NCBI RefSeq assembly: GCF_040100845.1
Contig: NZ_JAZHSH010000001.1
Span: 2,588,501-2,652,500 of the forward strand
DNA length: 64,000 nt
Direction: 5' to 3'
From: Chengkuizengella sp. SCS-71B
GTDB lineage: Bacteria; Bacillota; Bacilli; Paenibacillales; KCTC-33759
Shown: piece by piece, positions 17,750-27,412 of the stretch
Layout of the letters: every line of letters starts with the position of its first letter
How positions within the stretch are numbered: the first letter of the stretch is position 1
Program-made: the position numbers and the translations under genes
Notes under the pieces: generated by a model
Told to the model about the DNA's origin: nothing
Database searches by the model: none
Seen by the model: only the letters and a program-made list of their open reading frames with translations

Positions 17750-18678
17750 TATTTATTACCTCCTGCAAGTCGAATACGTGGATCAATGATTCCGTATAAA
17801 ATATCAACTATTAATATTGCTAAAATGATTAAAATTGAAAAGAACATCGTTAATCCCATAATCATAGAATAATCATTTACATATATGGAACGTACAAACT
17901 GCTCTCCAAGACCAGGAATAGCAAAAATGTTTTCAATTACAAGTGAGCCTGTTAGCAAACCTGCTGTTAATGGTCCTAGTACAGTTATTAGTGGTATCAG
18001 ACCGTTACGAAGTCCATGTTTTACTGTAACAGCAAAACTATTTAACCCCTTTGCTTTAGCAGTAGTTATATAATCTGATGACAGAACATCAATCATTTCC
18101 GTCCTCATAAATCTTGCAGCAACTGCAAGTGTAAACATAGAATTTGCAATGGTTGGCATTATAGTGTAACTAAAACCGTCCCAAAATGCAACAGGAAACC
18201 AACCTAACTTGACACCTATAAAATACTGCATTATACCAGCAAAAACGAAATTTGGGACTGATTTCCCTAATACAGCCAGAAATGTTGAACCATAATCCCA
18301 CATTGTATTTTGTTTCAATGCTGCTATTACACCAAAGAATATCCCGACTATTGCTCCAAAGATTAACGTTTGAATTCCTAAATGAGCCGACGGTCCAATT
18401 CGATCCATAATTAATTCTGTAACATCTCTATTGCCAAATTGGAACGATGTGCCAAAGTCACCTTTAAGCATATTACCAATATAAATAGCATATTGAACAG
18501 GCACTGGATCGTTAAGATTATATTTATCTTTTAAAATCTCAAGTTGTTCCTCAGTTAATTTCTCTTGAGCAGTAAACGGTGTTCCTGGCAGTAGTTTCAT
18601 TAAGAAAAACGTTGCGGATGCTATAATAAATAATGTTATCAGTGTAAAGAACAGACGTTTAACAATGTATTTTGCCAT
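17749..18678 (-). CDS. oppB: Oligopeptide ABC transporter permease OppB-like (opp2)
   Basis: 309 residues: start MAKYIVKRLFFTLITLFIIA, MKLLPGTPF segment, six membrane helices, and coupling motif AKAKGLNSFAVTVKHGLRN. The ATG at 18678 has AGGAGG seven bases upstream; a 29-codon longer frame is open but without a ribosome site and unlike the family. Follows the oppA-oppB hairpin and is coupled to oppC by a one-base overlap. Confidence 0.9.
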   Translation of the reverse strand: MAKYIVKRLFFTLITLFIIASATFFLMKLLPGTPFTAQEKLTEEQLEILKDKYNLNDPVPVQYAIYIGNMLKGDFGTSFQFGNRDVTELIMDRIGPSAHLGIQTLIFGAIVGIFFGVIAALKQNTMWDYGSTFLAVLGKSVPNFVFAGIMQYFIGVKLGWFPVAFWDGFSYTIMPTIANSMFTLAVAARFMRTEMIDVLSSDYITTAKAKGLNSFAVTVKHGLRNGLIPLITVLGPLTAGLLTGSLVIENIFAIPGLGEQFVRSIYVNDYSMIMGLTMFFSILIILAILIVDILYGIIDPRIRLAGGNK

Positions 18679-18734
18679 GTTTGCACCTCCTAATCGATTT
18701 TGTGAATGGACATGCCCTCCACATTTCACTAGCA

Positions 18735-18777
18735 AGGAAAAGAGAGTATGGGCTAGAGCACACATACTCTCTTTCCT
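18735..18777 (-). terminator. Intercistronic oppA-oppB hairpin (opp2)
   Basis: A 15-bp stem (CATACTCTCTTTTCCT with AGGAAAGAGAGTATG, one bulged base) with a 12-base loop lies between oppA and oppB. As in opp1, there is no free T-run beyond the stem, so an oppA-stabilising or attenuating role is likely. Its sequence is unrelated to the opp1 hairpin. Confidence 0.65.
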
Positions 18778-18806
18778 AATTCTTTATAATTTAAACATGT
18801 TTCTTA

Positions 18807-20474
18807 TTATTTTTCAATATATGCCCATTTGTAACTGTAATCTGGACCAAATGGTTGAATTAACAAACCTTTAACATAAGGTTGAATTAATGTAGCACGT
18901 GCACGTTGATATAATGGAGAAATTGCAGCATCTTCCATTGCGATACGAGCAGCTTCTTGCATTGCTTCAAAACGTTCTGCACCAGTTAATGAAGTTTTAG
19001 CGTCTGTAACTAATTTATCAAATTCAGTGTTGGAATATTCCATCTTATTGTGTCCACCATCTGTTAACCAAAGATCAACAAATGTCATAGCATCAAGATA
19101 ATCTGGTCCCCAACCTGCAAATTGAAGATCATAATCTTGAGCATCATCTAAATCAAGACGAACGTTAAATGGTACTTCTTTTAAAGTGATAGTTAATCCA
19201 GGTAAATGCTTCTCTAATTGATCCTTAAGATATGCATTTAAATTTTTAGATGTTTCAGTATCTCCACCTAAGATTTCAAGAGAAAGTTCAGTAATACCAA
19301 GTTCCCCTAAACCTGCATTCCAATGTTCTAAAGCTTTATCAGCGTCAAATACGTAGAAATCTCCGTATTTATCATTAAAGTCTTCACCAGTTTCTGGGTG
19401 AGATACAAACCCTTTTGGAACTGTAGTATATGCTGGAATTGAACCGTTGTTTAAGATTACATCTGTTAAACTAACTCTATCAACACCATATGCAATCGCT
19501 TTACGAATATTTTCGTTTGCTAAAGCTTCAGTTCTAGTTTGGTTCATTTTCAACCAGAAAACAACTGTTTCTTCAATTGTAGTAAATGCTGGATCATTTC
19601 TATACTTATCAACGAATTCAGAAGTTAAACCTACGCGATCAATGTCCCCTGTATCATATAAGTTAACAGCGGTTGCATTATCTTTAACAACTTTTACGTT
19701 AATTTGCTCTAATCTAACTGTATCTGCATCCCAATAATCAGGATTTTTCTTGAATGTCCAACCTTCTTCATGTTTCCACTCTGATAATACAAATGGGCCA
19801 TTGAAGATTAAGTTTTCTACTTCTTTAGCGTAATCTTCACCTTGTGATTCAACAAACTCTTGTTTTTGAGGATAATAAACAGGGAATGCTGTTAAAGAAA
19901 GGAAATAATCTACAGGCTGCTCTAATGTTACTTCTAAAGTTTTCTCGTCAATTGCTTTAACACCTAACTCTTCAGGAGCCATTTCTCCAGCCATAATTTT
20001 GTTAGCGTTAAGAATATCACCCATAATGAAGTTATATTGAGAACCAGTCTCTGGGTTTACAACCTTGCGCCATGTATATAGGAAATCTTCTGCTACAACT
20101 TCAGATCCATCAGACCATTTTGCATCACGCAAATTGAAAGTATACACTAAACCATCATCACTTACATCATGGCTTTCAGCAATACCTGGAACAGGTTGAG
20201 CATTTTCTCCTAATCTGTATAGACCTTCAAATACTGCGTCAGCTACTTCAAAAGCTACCGCATCTGTACCCATTACAGTATCCATTGTTGGAATTGTAGC
20301 TGAGTCAACAATGTTTAAAATTTGTTCAACTTGCTCTGCTGGTTGTTCTGGAGTTGTTGGTTCCTTTTCCCCGTCACCAGTATCAGGAGTTGCTTCTCCA
20401 CCAGTACATGCTGCTACGAATACGCTTAACACTAACATAAGTGTTAATAGAAAGGACCACTTTGTCTTTCTCAT
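18807..20474 (-). CDS. oppA: Oligopeptide-binding lipoprotein OppA-like (opp2)
   Basis: 555-residue substrate-binding lipoprotein of the second importer. Signal peptide with lipobox FVAAC (Cys23), a short Gly/Glu/Pro/Thr-rich spacer, then the SBP_bac_5 domain (YTFNLRDAKWSDGSEVVAED; NGPFVLSEWKHEEGW; YGVDRVSLTDVIL). It is quite different in sequence from OppA of opp1, so the two systems probably differ in peptide preference. First gene of opp2, with a promoter candidate at 20536-20563. Confidence 0.93.
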   Translation of the reverse strand: MRKTKWSFLLTLMLVLSVFVAACTGGEATPDTGDGEKEPTTPEQPAEQVEQILNIVDSATIPTMDTVMGTDAVAFEVADAVFEGLYRLGENAQPVPGIAESHDVSDDGLVYTFNLRDAKWSDGSEVVAEDFLYTWRKVVNPETGSQYNFIMGDILNANKIMAGEMAPEELGVKAIDEKTLEVTLEQPVDYFLSLTAFPVYYPQKQEFVESQGEDYAKEVENLIFNGPFVLSEWKHEEGWTFKKNPDYWDADTVRLEQINVKVVKDNATAVNLYDTGDIDRVGLTSEFVDKYRNDPAFTTIEETVVFWLKMNQTRTEALANENIRKAIAYGVDRVSLTDVILNNGSIPAYTTVPKGFVSHPETGEDFNDKYGDFYVFDADKALEHWNAGLGELGITELSLEILGGDTETSKNLNAYLKDQLEKHLPGLTITLKEVPFNVRLDLDDAQDYDLQFAGWGPDYLDAMTFVDLWLTDGGHNKMEYSNTEFDKLVTDAKTSLTGAERFEAMQEAARIAMEDAAISPLYQRARATLIQPYVKGLLIQPFGPDYSYKWAYIEK

Positions 20475-20535
20475 GAATAAAATCTCCCCTTTTTATCATC
20501 ATTTTTTTCCAGTGGGGACTAGCCCACTATATTTC

Positions 20536-20563
20536 ATTATACAGGTTTTCTACAAATTGTACA
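20536..20563 (-). promoter_or_regulatory. Candidate opp2 promoter with CodY-like overlap
   Basis: On the minus strand TGTACA (-35 position, 20563-20558) and TATAAT (-10, 20541-20536) are 16 bases apart, about 60 bases before the oppA start. Between them lies AATTTGTAGAAAACC (20558-20544), which resembles the CodY motif AATTTTCWGAAAATT with four mismatches. CodY control of opp genes is known in Firmicutes; here it is only suggested. The rest of the 300-base gap to 20776 shows nothing further that I can support. Confidence 0.4.
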
Positions 20564-20775
20564 TATTTTTTTTAATACGTTTACAATCATGTATAATAAC
20601 CTCTAGAATCAGATTAATTAGGCGAATAGACCTGTACATTTATTTCTATATACTTAGAAAAGATGTATTATTTTGTCGATTTTTAGCATTATATTATTGT
20701 TATGGTAAAGCGTTGTTTTGCTGAAAACTTTCTTTTTTAGCAATGCACGAATATAATCATTATTAGGAGGTCATC

Positions 20776-21150
20776 ATGATTTTATTCAAAAAAAATGTAA
20801 TTATATTCAATATTATTAGTTTACTATCACCTTTTTTCCTATCTTTGTTTTATTATAAAAAGATTACCTTAGTGTCAGTAATAAATTCTTTATTTTTTGT
20901 TTCTTCCTCGTATTTATTGCTAACATTGTTACTTATTGTCGTAAAAGGTGGTTTTTTTGATCTTTTTTATTCTAGTTCTAGAAAGTTGTTTAAACGAACA
21001 ACCAGACAAGGTGAAATGCTCGGTGACGATATCGACACTATGTCGCTCCCTTCTGAAATGTCTGAATTTAGATTTATTAAGCCCCTGTTGGCAACTGGAA
21101 TTATCTTGTTATGTATCATGTTGATCTGCTTATTATTTTATTATTTGTAA
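20776..21150 (+). CDS. DUF3899-like small membrane protein
   Basis: 124 residues with three hydrophobic segments (about 6-27, 35-58 and 102-124) and a cytoplasmic loop containing GGFFDLFYSSSRKLFKR, the pattern I associate with the DUF3899 family. The loop continues with an acidic stretch (GDDIDTMSLPSEMSEF). The function is unknown. AGGAGG is placed five bases before the ATG. It is divergent from opp2 and is followed by a separate chemoreceptor gene with its own promoter candidate. Confidence 0.75.
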   Translation: MILFKKNVIIFNIISLLSPFFLSLFYYKKITLVSVINSLFFVSSSYLLLTLLLIVVKGGFFDLFYSSSRKLFKRTTRQGEMLGDDIDTMSLPSEMSEFRFIKPLLATGIILLCIMLICLLFYYL

Positions 21151-21216
21151 TTTTTTATGTAAAAAACCATAATAAAATTCATTGCGAAAATAGTATGTTT
21201 TTGTAAAATTAAATAG

Positions 21217-21244
21217 TTTACTTGCCCCCCAATAATGATATAAT
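21217..21244 (+). promoter_or_regulatory. Promoter candidate for the chemoreceptor gene
   Basis: TTTACT at 21217-21222 and TATAAT at 21239-21244 are separated by 16 bases, 35 bases upstream of the GTG start. The pattern fits SigA; no convincing SigD (TAAA-N15-GCCGATAT) match was found, although chemoreceptors are often SigD-dependent. Confidence 0.45.
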
Positions 21245-21278
21245 TAGCTCGATTGTATTCTTGAAGGGGGCTTTTTGT

Positions 21279-23387
21279 GTGGAAAAATTTGAAAATAATA
21301 GAGGAATTGAACTAGAACCAAAATACATAAAAAACAAGTTCAACTTTTTTGGAATTGGCGCCAAAATCAATTTATTATTCCTTATTTGTATGATAGTTAC
21401 TGGAATACTACTCAGCTTTATCATTACACCATATGTTACCAAAAAGATGGAGGCTAATATTCAAAGTCAGTCTCTAATGGTTGCTCAAACTCAATTGAAG
21501 TCATTTCAAAATTATATTCTTACAGCAGCTGAAGAGCTCAATCTCATGTCGGAAGTTTTAAAAAACAAATCTATTGATGAGATCAACAGTGGTTTTTCAC
21601 AAATGCAAGGTTCAAGCTCAAAGTTCATTGATATTTTCCAAACTGATAAAAATGGACAAGAAGTTTTAAGGCAGGGCTACTCATCTCTCTTAAAAGATCG
21701 GTCCCAAGATCCTTCGTATATAGAAGTAAATAACTCAGGGAGCTACATAGGTAATATTAAAGAAAGTAATTATACAATGGGTCCAAGATTTATTATAGAA
21801 GTATCAAACACAGTTACTGATCTAGTCAATGAACCCATTGGTACAATTGGTACATACTTAGGAATGCAAGAGGCATGGCAGGACCTCAGAGGAAATACAG
21901 ATGAAGATTCACATAATCAAATGTTCTTAGTTTCTAACGAAGGACTTTTAGTTGCTACAGATGATGAGGAACAGATGAATAATTTAATGAATGCTGATGG
22001 TTCGATTGATAATTTATTGCGACACGAAGGCGTTGCTGATATGATATCAAATTTAGAAACCGCTTCATTTTCTGAGGGAAATAAGATTTTATATGGTTAT
22101 GGAATCTTTAAAGATGAAAAAGGCATAGAGCAAGTTACGTCGTATGTTTATGACAATAAAATAGGTGGAGCTGTTTTTATCCAAACACCAGTAAGCGTTG
22201 CTTTTGGAGCTGTCACTGAAATCAGAAATGTTATTTTTGCTGTTATCAGTATCTCATTAGTAGTCATTACAATTATTGCATTTTTATTTTCAATTAGACT
22301 GGTGAAACCGCTTAAGAAGTTGATTTCCATTTCAAAACGAATTTCCAGTGGGGATTTGACTCAAACAACAAATATCGTTCGAAAAGATGAAATTGGCTTA
22401 CTTGCAAACTCATTTGATGAAATGGTTGTTAGTTTAAATCAAATTGTTACAAAAACAAAACAAGCATCTAAATTAACACTTAATACTTCAGAGCAATTAC
22501 GTTCATCTGTAAATGAAGTTGCAGTGGCTTCTAAGCAGATCACCGCGGCTATAGACGAAATTGCTAAAGGATCAGAAAACCAAGCTATAATTAGTCAAGA
22601 GACCGATGATAAAATTCATCAGTTTATGCAGCTTGCTACTGAGTTGGAAGAACAAAAAAATGAAGTCGTTGAAAAAGCAATGCAAACACAAGAAACAATA
22701 AGTGACAATCAATCTGTCTTAGAAGAAGTTATAAGTGGTGTGCAATCATTGGCAGAATCTACAGACCATTCTTCTCAAGAAGTCGGTGCTTTAGAGGAAC
22801 GTACTCATCAAATCAGGTCAATACTTGAAACATCAAAAGATATAGCTAAACAAACAAATATGTTAGCTTTAAATGCTGGGATAGAAGCTGCAAGAGCAGG
22901 AACTCACGGAAAAGGTTTCGCAGTTGTTGCTAGTGAGATAAGGGAATTAGCGGAGCAAAGCAAAGAAGCATCGGATCACGTTGAAGATATTATCAGCAGT
23001 GTTGATGAATCAATCTCATTAGTTAATACAACGATGACTCTAAATATTGAACAAGCTAAAAATGAACGAGTTGCTGCTGAAAAAGCAAAAACAGCTTTGT
23101 TAGAAATTGTAGCATCTATGGATAAAGTTTTGTTAACGGTTAATTTAATGAATAAGTTATTGCAAGAACAAAAAACGAGTGTGACTGCAATCAAGAGCAA
23201 TTCGGAGGACTCTTCTGCATATGCCATGGAGACTACATCAAGCACTGAGGAAGTCGCTGCATCTGCAACTGAAACTACAGCCAATATGAATAGAGTTCTT
23301 GAGAGTATTGATGAATTGTTATCTATGTCAACTGAATTAAATAAATCGGTAGAACGCTTTAAAGTAGAGCAAGATAAACAGAATTAA
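21279..23387 (+). CDS. Methyl-accepting chemotaxis protein with Cache sensor
   Basis: A 702-residue transmembrane chemoreceptor that signals to CheA/CheW. Order: short N-terminal cytoplasmic part, membrane helix ([19 protein letters not shown]), about 260 extracellular residues of double-Cache type, second helix ([20 protein letters not shown]), HAMP ([20 protein letters not shown]), and a cytoplasmic coiled coil with the hairpin tip [20 protein letters not shown]. The GTG at 21279 was chosen because GAAGGGGG precedes it; a longer frame starts 19 codons upstream without a site. The ligand is unknown. Ends at a strong terminator. Confidence 0.92.
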   Translation: MEKFENNRGIELEPKYIKNKFNFFGIGAKINLLFLICMIVTGILLSFIITPYVTKKMEANIQSQSLMVAQTQLKSFQNYILTAAEELNLMSEVLKNKSIDEINSGFSQMQGSSSKFIDIFQTDKNGQEVLRQGYSSLLKDRSQDPSYIEVNNSGSYIGNIKESNYTMGPRFIIEVSNTVTDLVNEPIGTIGTYLGMQEAWQDLRGNTDEDSHNQMFLVSNEGLLVATDDEEQMNNLMNADGSIDNLLRHEGVADMISNLETASFSEGNKILYGYGIFKDEKGIEQVTSYVYDNKIGGAVFIQTPVSVAFGAVTEIRNVIFAVISISLVVITIIAFLFSIRLVKPLKKLISISKRISSGDLTQTTNIVRKDEIGLLANSFDEMVVSLNQIVTKTKQASKLTLNTSEQLRSSVNEVAVASKQITAAIDEIAKGSENQAIISQETDDKIHQFMQLATELEEQKNEVVEKAMQTQETISDNQSVLEEVISGVQSLAESTDHSSQEVGALEERTHQIRSILETSKDIAKQTNMLALNAGIEAARAGTHGKGFAVVASEIRELAEQSKEASDHVEDIISSVDESISLVNTTMTLNIEQAKNERVAAEKAKTALLEIVASMDKVLLTVNLMNKLLQEQKTSVTAIKSNSEDSSAYAMETTSSTEEVAASATETTANMNRVLESIDELLSMSTELNKSVERFKVEQDKQN

Positions 23388-23407
23388 CGGATTCTAATTT
23401 ACACATA

Positions 23408-23475
23408 AAAAAATGCGCCTTCTTAATTCGTAATGAATTAGACTTCATTCATCTTTTAAGAAATGGCGCTTTTTT
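23408..23475 (+). terminator. Chemoreceptor gene terminator
   Basis: AAAAAATGCGCC pairs with GGCGC-TTTTTT, with a further TTCTTAA/TTAAGAA stem inside. It lies 20 bases after the stop codon and ends in a T-run. Confidence 0.75.
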
Positions 23476-23558
23476 ATGTACTTTTATAAGTGTAAATATT
23501 ACTATTAATAGTATTTGACTTATATAAATCATTAGGTGATAATCATATGTGATTTGAA

Positions 23559-23822
23559 TTAAATGGAGTAAAATCTAGTTTTATCAGGAACATTAGTATC
23601 ATACTCAGTTTTAATTTCTCGACGATACGACCTTTCTACATCTGTAACAAAATTCAGCTTGTTTAACTGCACAATAACTTGCTCTACCTTATCTACATTT
23701 ACATAGAGCACTACGTATTTTAACTTTTTTGATACATAGTGGATATTGCCATATTTTTCAACTAGTCTTAATGCTTTAATATGTTTAACCCATATGATGA
23801 GTCCAGTTCTTCCAGTAAACAT
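23559..23822 (-). CDS. ylbG: YlbG family protein (DUF2129)
   Basis: 87 residues, recognisable by GLIIWVKHIKALRLVEKYGN, HYVSKKLKYVVLYVN and the tail IKTEYD, which match YlbG of B. subtilis closely in pattern and length. The family is small, cytoplasmic and uncharacterised, and usually lies near ylbF, as here two genes away. GAGGTG precedes the ATG. It is divergent from the asparaginase gene, with only 48 bases between the start codons. Confidence 0.88.
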   Translation of the reverse strand: MFTGRTGLIIWVKHIKALRLVEKYGNIHYVSKKLKYVVLYVNVDKVEQVIVQLNKLNFVTDVERSYRREIKTEYDTNVPDKTRFYSI

Positions 23823-23870
23823 TATAACACCTCAAATTCAAAATATCGTAAAACTGAAGGAGTGACATTC

Positions 23871-24875
23871 TTGTCTATTATCATACATGTAAAAAGGGGA
23901 TCATTGATAGAGAGTCAACACAACGGTTATATCGTAGTTGCTGATTCAAACGGTCAAATACAATATCATTTAGGTGATCCTGAATATAAAACTTTTGCTA
24001 GGTCTAGTGCCAAAATACTGCAAGCGATTCCAATTATTGAAGAAATGATTAAGAACGACTTGCATTTAAGTGATGAAGAAATTGCAGTTATATGTTCCTC
24101 TCATAATGGAGAGGCAGAACATGTGAAAAAAGTTCAGTCAATATTAGCTAAACTCAATTTAAATCCTTCACACCTATTATGTGGTGAACAACTGCCTTTA
24201 CACAAAGAAACCAGAGAAAGGTTATTGCGAAATAACTTCAAGTTTACAACATTACATAATACTTGTTCCGGAAAACATGCGGGTATGCTTATATTAGCAA
24301 AATTATTGAATAGTCCTATTGAAAACTATTTATCAATTGATCATCCTGTTCAACAGGCCATGCTTAATACCATAGTTGAAATGTCTGGTGCAAAAATGAA
24401 TGAAGTTGATATAGCCAAAGATGGCTGTGGAGTTCCAGTTTTTGGTCTAACTACACATCAAATTGCCAAAGCATTTGCAAAAATTGGTTCTTCTTCTTCA
24501 ATTTCTGAAAATAGATCGCAAGCCTGTAAAAAAATCATACAAGCTATTTCTTCACATCCTTTTTACATAGCAGGAACAGACCGATTTGACACCCAACTCA
24601 TTCATGTAACCCAAGGTCGAATCATCGGTAAGATGGGTAATGAAGGAGTCTTTGCTTTAACCATACCTTCAGAAGGTTTGGGAATCGCAATTAAAGTTAA
24701 AGATGGTGCTGAAAGAGCTTCCTATCCTACTGTTGTGGAAACCTTGTCACAGCTGAACCTTATTTCTACCCAAGAACAAAAACAATTAGAAAGTTTCCAT
24801 TATCCAATCATTAAAAATCGTAGAAATGAAACTGTAGGTCGATTAGAACCAGCATTTAAGCTTTTACGTGTATAA
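23871..24875 (+). CDS. Asparaginase II family protein
   Basis: A 334-residue protein of the Asparaginase_II family (the thermolabile rhizobial type), expected to hydrolyse asparagine to aspartate and ammonia. Family patterns seen: VKRGSLIESQHNG near the N-terminus, ARSSAKILQAIP, ICSSHNGE, HNTCSGKHAGML, DGCGVPVFGL, and AGTDRFDT near residue 230. The TTG at 23871 was selected because GAAGGAG lies eight bases upstream and translation from there gives the family N-terminus; the open frame extends 30 codons further without a site. Ends at a convergent terminator shared with ylbF. Confidence 0.88.
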   Translation: MSIIIHVKRGSLIESQHNGYIVVADSNGQIQYHLGDPEYKTFARSSAKILQAIPIIEEMIKNDLHLSDEEIAVICSSHNGEAEHVKKVQSILAKLNLNPSHLLCGEQLPLHKETRERLLRNNFKFTTLHNTCSGKHAGMLILAKLLNSPIENYLSIDHPVQQAMLNTIVEMSGAKMNEVDIAKDGCGVPVFGLTTHQIAKAFAKIGSSSSISENRSQACKKIIQAISSHPFYIAGTDRFDTQLIHVTQGRIIGKMGNEGVFALTIPSEGLGIAIKVKDGAERASYPTVVETLSQLNLISTQEQKQLESFHYPIIKNRRNETVGRLEPAFKLLRV

Positions 24876-24905
24876 TATTATTTTTATTTAAAATTCATTC
24901 GTTTT

Positions 24906-24950
24906 CAAGAGATGTATAAGGTGAATATCGGCTCTCCTTTACATCTCTTG
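24906..24950. terminator. Convergent terminator between asparaginase and ricF
   Basis: CAAGAGATGTA and TACATCTCTTG form an 11-bp stem that can extend through AAGG/CCTT. It lies in the 80 bases between two converging genes; T-runs are short on both sides. Confidence 0.6.
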
Positions 24951-24955
24951 TTTCT

Positions 24956-25399
24956 TTAACTACACTTTCCACTACACCCACCAGATCCACAGCCTTCTAC
25001 TGTTGGCAACGGGTTATTACTTGGCACTTTAATTTCTTCTGATATTTCATGAGCGATTAATTTAGAAACTGAGTAAAGTAAATCATCTATTTTCTCCTCA
25101 GCCTCTTTAAAATTTTTCACTAACTCTAATCCATTCAGTTTATGTTCCACTTTCTGTACTTCTTCTAACGCAGAATGGTAATCGGGATGAAATTGCCCAA
25201 ATCTTTGACAATCCTCATAAATTTCCTTCTTTTTCAAAAATTGATTAACAAGTAATTGAACTTGCTTATCTTTCTCCATCTCTTTTTTCCAGTGTAAATA
25301 ATTATGAAGTTCTTCGGAAGCATTTATCATATCACCAAGATCGTATGCTTCCAATAAAACCGTGGACATATCTAACTCAGTGATTTCATTGACACTCAT
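24956..25399 (-). CDS. ricF: RicF (YlbF) regulator of RNA processing and development
   Basis: 147 residues. YlbF joins YmcA and YaaT in the Ric complex, which carries iron-sulfur clusters and affects RNase Y processing, competence, biofilm and sporulation. The helical Com_YlbF core is visible (RFGQFHPDYHSALEEV) and the C-terminus ends in a cysteine cluster GCGSGGCSGKC, consistent with cluster binding. AGGAATG is a moderate ribosome site. It lies 42 bases downstream of the helicase-associated gene on the same strand and may be cotranscribed with it. Confidence 0.88.
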   Translation of the reverse strand: MSVNEITELDMSTVLLEAYDLGDMINASEELHNYLHWKKEMEKDKQVQLLVNQFLKKKEIYEDCQRFGQFHPDYHSALEEVQKVEHKLNGLELVKNFKEAEEKIDDLLYSVSKLIAHEISEEIKVPSNNPLPTVEGCGSGGCSGKCS

Positions 25400-25441
25400 T
25401 TATATCATTCCTATTCTATCTTTTGTATTAGGACTTAATTA

Positions 25442-27412
25442 CTATTTATCATTAATCCCTGGGAAAATCAACCTCATTTCTTCCCAGTCATGGGAAAATA
25501 AGGTTATTTTGATGTTTTTTTCAAAAGCATGAATGAATAACTTGCCTTCCTTTTCTTCTAATTTCTGTGGTAATACTATTCTTTCTACTTTGTTTTTTCT
25601 TATTTTTAAATACACATGACTTTCAATTGCTTTCTGAATGATTTCTTTTTCAGTAGAAGGATGGTAAGCTCTATATTGCTTTAACCATATCGCCGGAATT
25701 TCATCCAAGGAAGGATAAATGTCTTTTACATTAGGGAAATTTTGTTCCATTTCATAATATATCATGGTTTTATTTGAATTCACTAATCCATTTGTTCCCT
25801 TTGAATCTTCTAGTATATAAGAATCATTAGATGTTTTATTGAAATATGGAAATTGTACTTTTTCCTTCTCAATTCCTTGCTGCGCTGAAAACAATGGAGA
25901 ATATCCATTATCCTCAAGTTTTTTCATTAATTCCTTTAACTTACTTTTTTGAATAATAAAATTTCTATCTCCTATTTTTGTCATTATATAAGGTTGAAAT
26001 AATGGATTGGCGCTAAGTTGTTTTACAGTACTTTCGTCCGCACAACGTAAAAGAAGTACTTCTTGAAAAACAATTTTACCAACATGCTCAGACCAATCTT
26101 CAACAGATTTTTTCACATTATCTGGTAAGCCATATTTTGAATGTTTATTTAAAAATTGAAAAATATCTGCTGTAGATCTTCCATTTTGTACAGCGTTCTT
26201 TATAGTTTTTTTAGTCAATGCATAACGCATGATAGTATCTGAATAAACCATTTCTGACATACTTTCTAATTCCCATAGAATATGGAATGGGACATTGGGG
26301 GGAACAATAATTTCAAAATCTGCCTGAATATAAAATTCAATTTCATCTAAATTTAATGATTCATCTGTTGAATTTAAATTTATTTTCCATCTAAAAACCA
26401 TTTCATTATTATCTGTTTTACCTAACTGAATCCATCCAAAACCTACAAATACCTTCATCCAGTTTAGCAGTTGATTAAAACAATTCTTATTTTCTAAATC
26501 ATAACACAGCATCAATTCTGAATGTTCTACCCAATTTACTAGCTCTTGTATAGGATACCACACATCATAAGGAATGGTCTCCATTTTTGCCCATATTAGT
26601 TGCAGCCAAACTTGATCTGGCATACATATTTGATGCCAAACTTCATATAAAGTTTTATTCATTTGTTGACTATTTTGAAGTAACCATCCATGAACTTTAT
26701 CCCTATTTAGTTCAACATGTTTTGATTTTTGCTCCACTAGCTGTAATCTTAGCAGAAGATCATATACAAGTACGAATGTTTTAGGATATACATCCTGTCC
26801 TATATATTTTAAATCTATATACTGTAAATCTTCTTCGTTGATATCAATTAAATTGCACATTTTCTGAAGCTGTCTCTTTTTAATCATTCGATTTTGTGTT
26901 AGTAAAACCTCATTTTTTCCTATATAGATAATCAGATGAAATAAATCAAAAATCAAACCCCTGCCTATTCTATCTTGGGATTCAACTTCCTCATCACTGA
27001 AGCAATTTACCTTTTTAATTTGTGGTAACAATACATTAACCCATGAGTGAAAAGCATCTTTTGGAATCACATAGATTTGTTCTCCCCACGTTTTACGGAA
27101 TGTAAAAACAATGCCTTTTTGTCTTAAAAGTGTTAGTCCCACTTTTAATTCTGCTTTCGATAACTGATCCTCCATCAAGGATATAATATGTTTCCATTCA
27201 AATGGCTCATACCCTACATTTTTAATTAACCATGATAATGTATGTCTTTCTATGTAATTTAATTTTTCATAACACTTTTCTAGTAATTGTGGAGAGGTTA
27301 AACAATCCTTTAGTTCATATCCATGTTTAATTAAATTTTCATAGGCGGATTGCGTTTGAATTTCTCTTAAATAAGAAGGGGGTAATTGTGTAAGATACTT
27401 TTCACAGTTCAT
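25442..27412 (-). CDS. Helicase-associated protein (Helicase_C_3, partner of XPB)
   Basis: 656 residues with no helicase motifs of its own. Residues about 360-505 match the XPB/Ssl2-like helicase C-terminal domain pattern: FYIQADFEIIVPPNVPFHIL, KHSKYGLPDNVKKSVEDW, LLRCADESTVKQL. The first 330 residues form several winged-helix-like segments. The C-terminal 70 residues (ESHVYLKIRKNKVERIVLP) resemble a small beta domain. The ATG overlaps the stop of the XPB helicase gene as ATGA, so the two are translationally coupled and probably form a complex, in the way archaeal XPB pairs with Bax1. That pairing is inference. Confidence 0.75.
   Translation of the reverse strand: MNCEKYLTQLPPSYLREIQTQSAYENLIKHGYELKDCLTSPQLLEKCYEKLNYIERHTLSWLIKNVGYEPFEWKHIISLMEDQLSKAELKVGLTLLRQKGIVFTFRKTWGEQIYVIPKDAFHSWVNVLLPQIKKVNCFSDEEVESQDRIGRGLIFDLFHLIIYIGKNEVLLTQNRMIKKRQLQKMCNLIDINEEDLQYIDLKYIGQDVYPKTFVLVYDLLLRLQLVEQKSKHVELNRDKVHGWLLQNSQQMNKTLYEVWHQICMPDQVWLQLIWAKMETIPYDVWYPIQELVNWVEHSELMLCYDLENKNCFNQLLNWMKVFVGFGWIQLGKTDNNEMVFRWKINLNSTDESLNLDEIEFYIQADFEIIVPPNVPFHILWELESMSEMVYSDTIMRYALTKKTIKNAVQNGRSTADIFQFLNKHSKYGLPDNVKKSVEDWSEHVGKIVFQEVLLLRCADESTVKQLSANPLFQPYIMTKIGDRNFIIQKSKLKELMKKLEDNGYSPLFSAQQGIEKEKVQFPYFNKTSNDSYILEDSKGTNGLVNSNKTMIYYEMEQNFPNVKDIYPSLDEIPAIWLKQYRAYHPSTEKEIIQKAIESHVYLKIRKNKVERIVLPQKLEEKEGKLFIHAFEKNIKITLFSHDWEEMRLIFPGINDK

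Noticed and set aside
21224-21276. GCCCCC upstream of the chemoreceptor gene could pair with GGGGGC covering its ribosome site, a possible translational switch.
   Set aside because: The left arm lies between the predicted -35 and -10 elements, so it would not be transcribed from that promoter.
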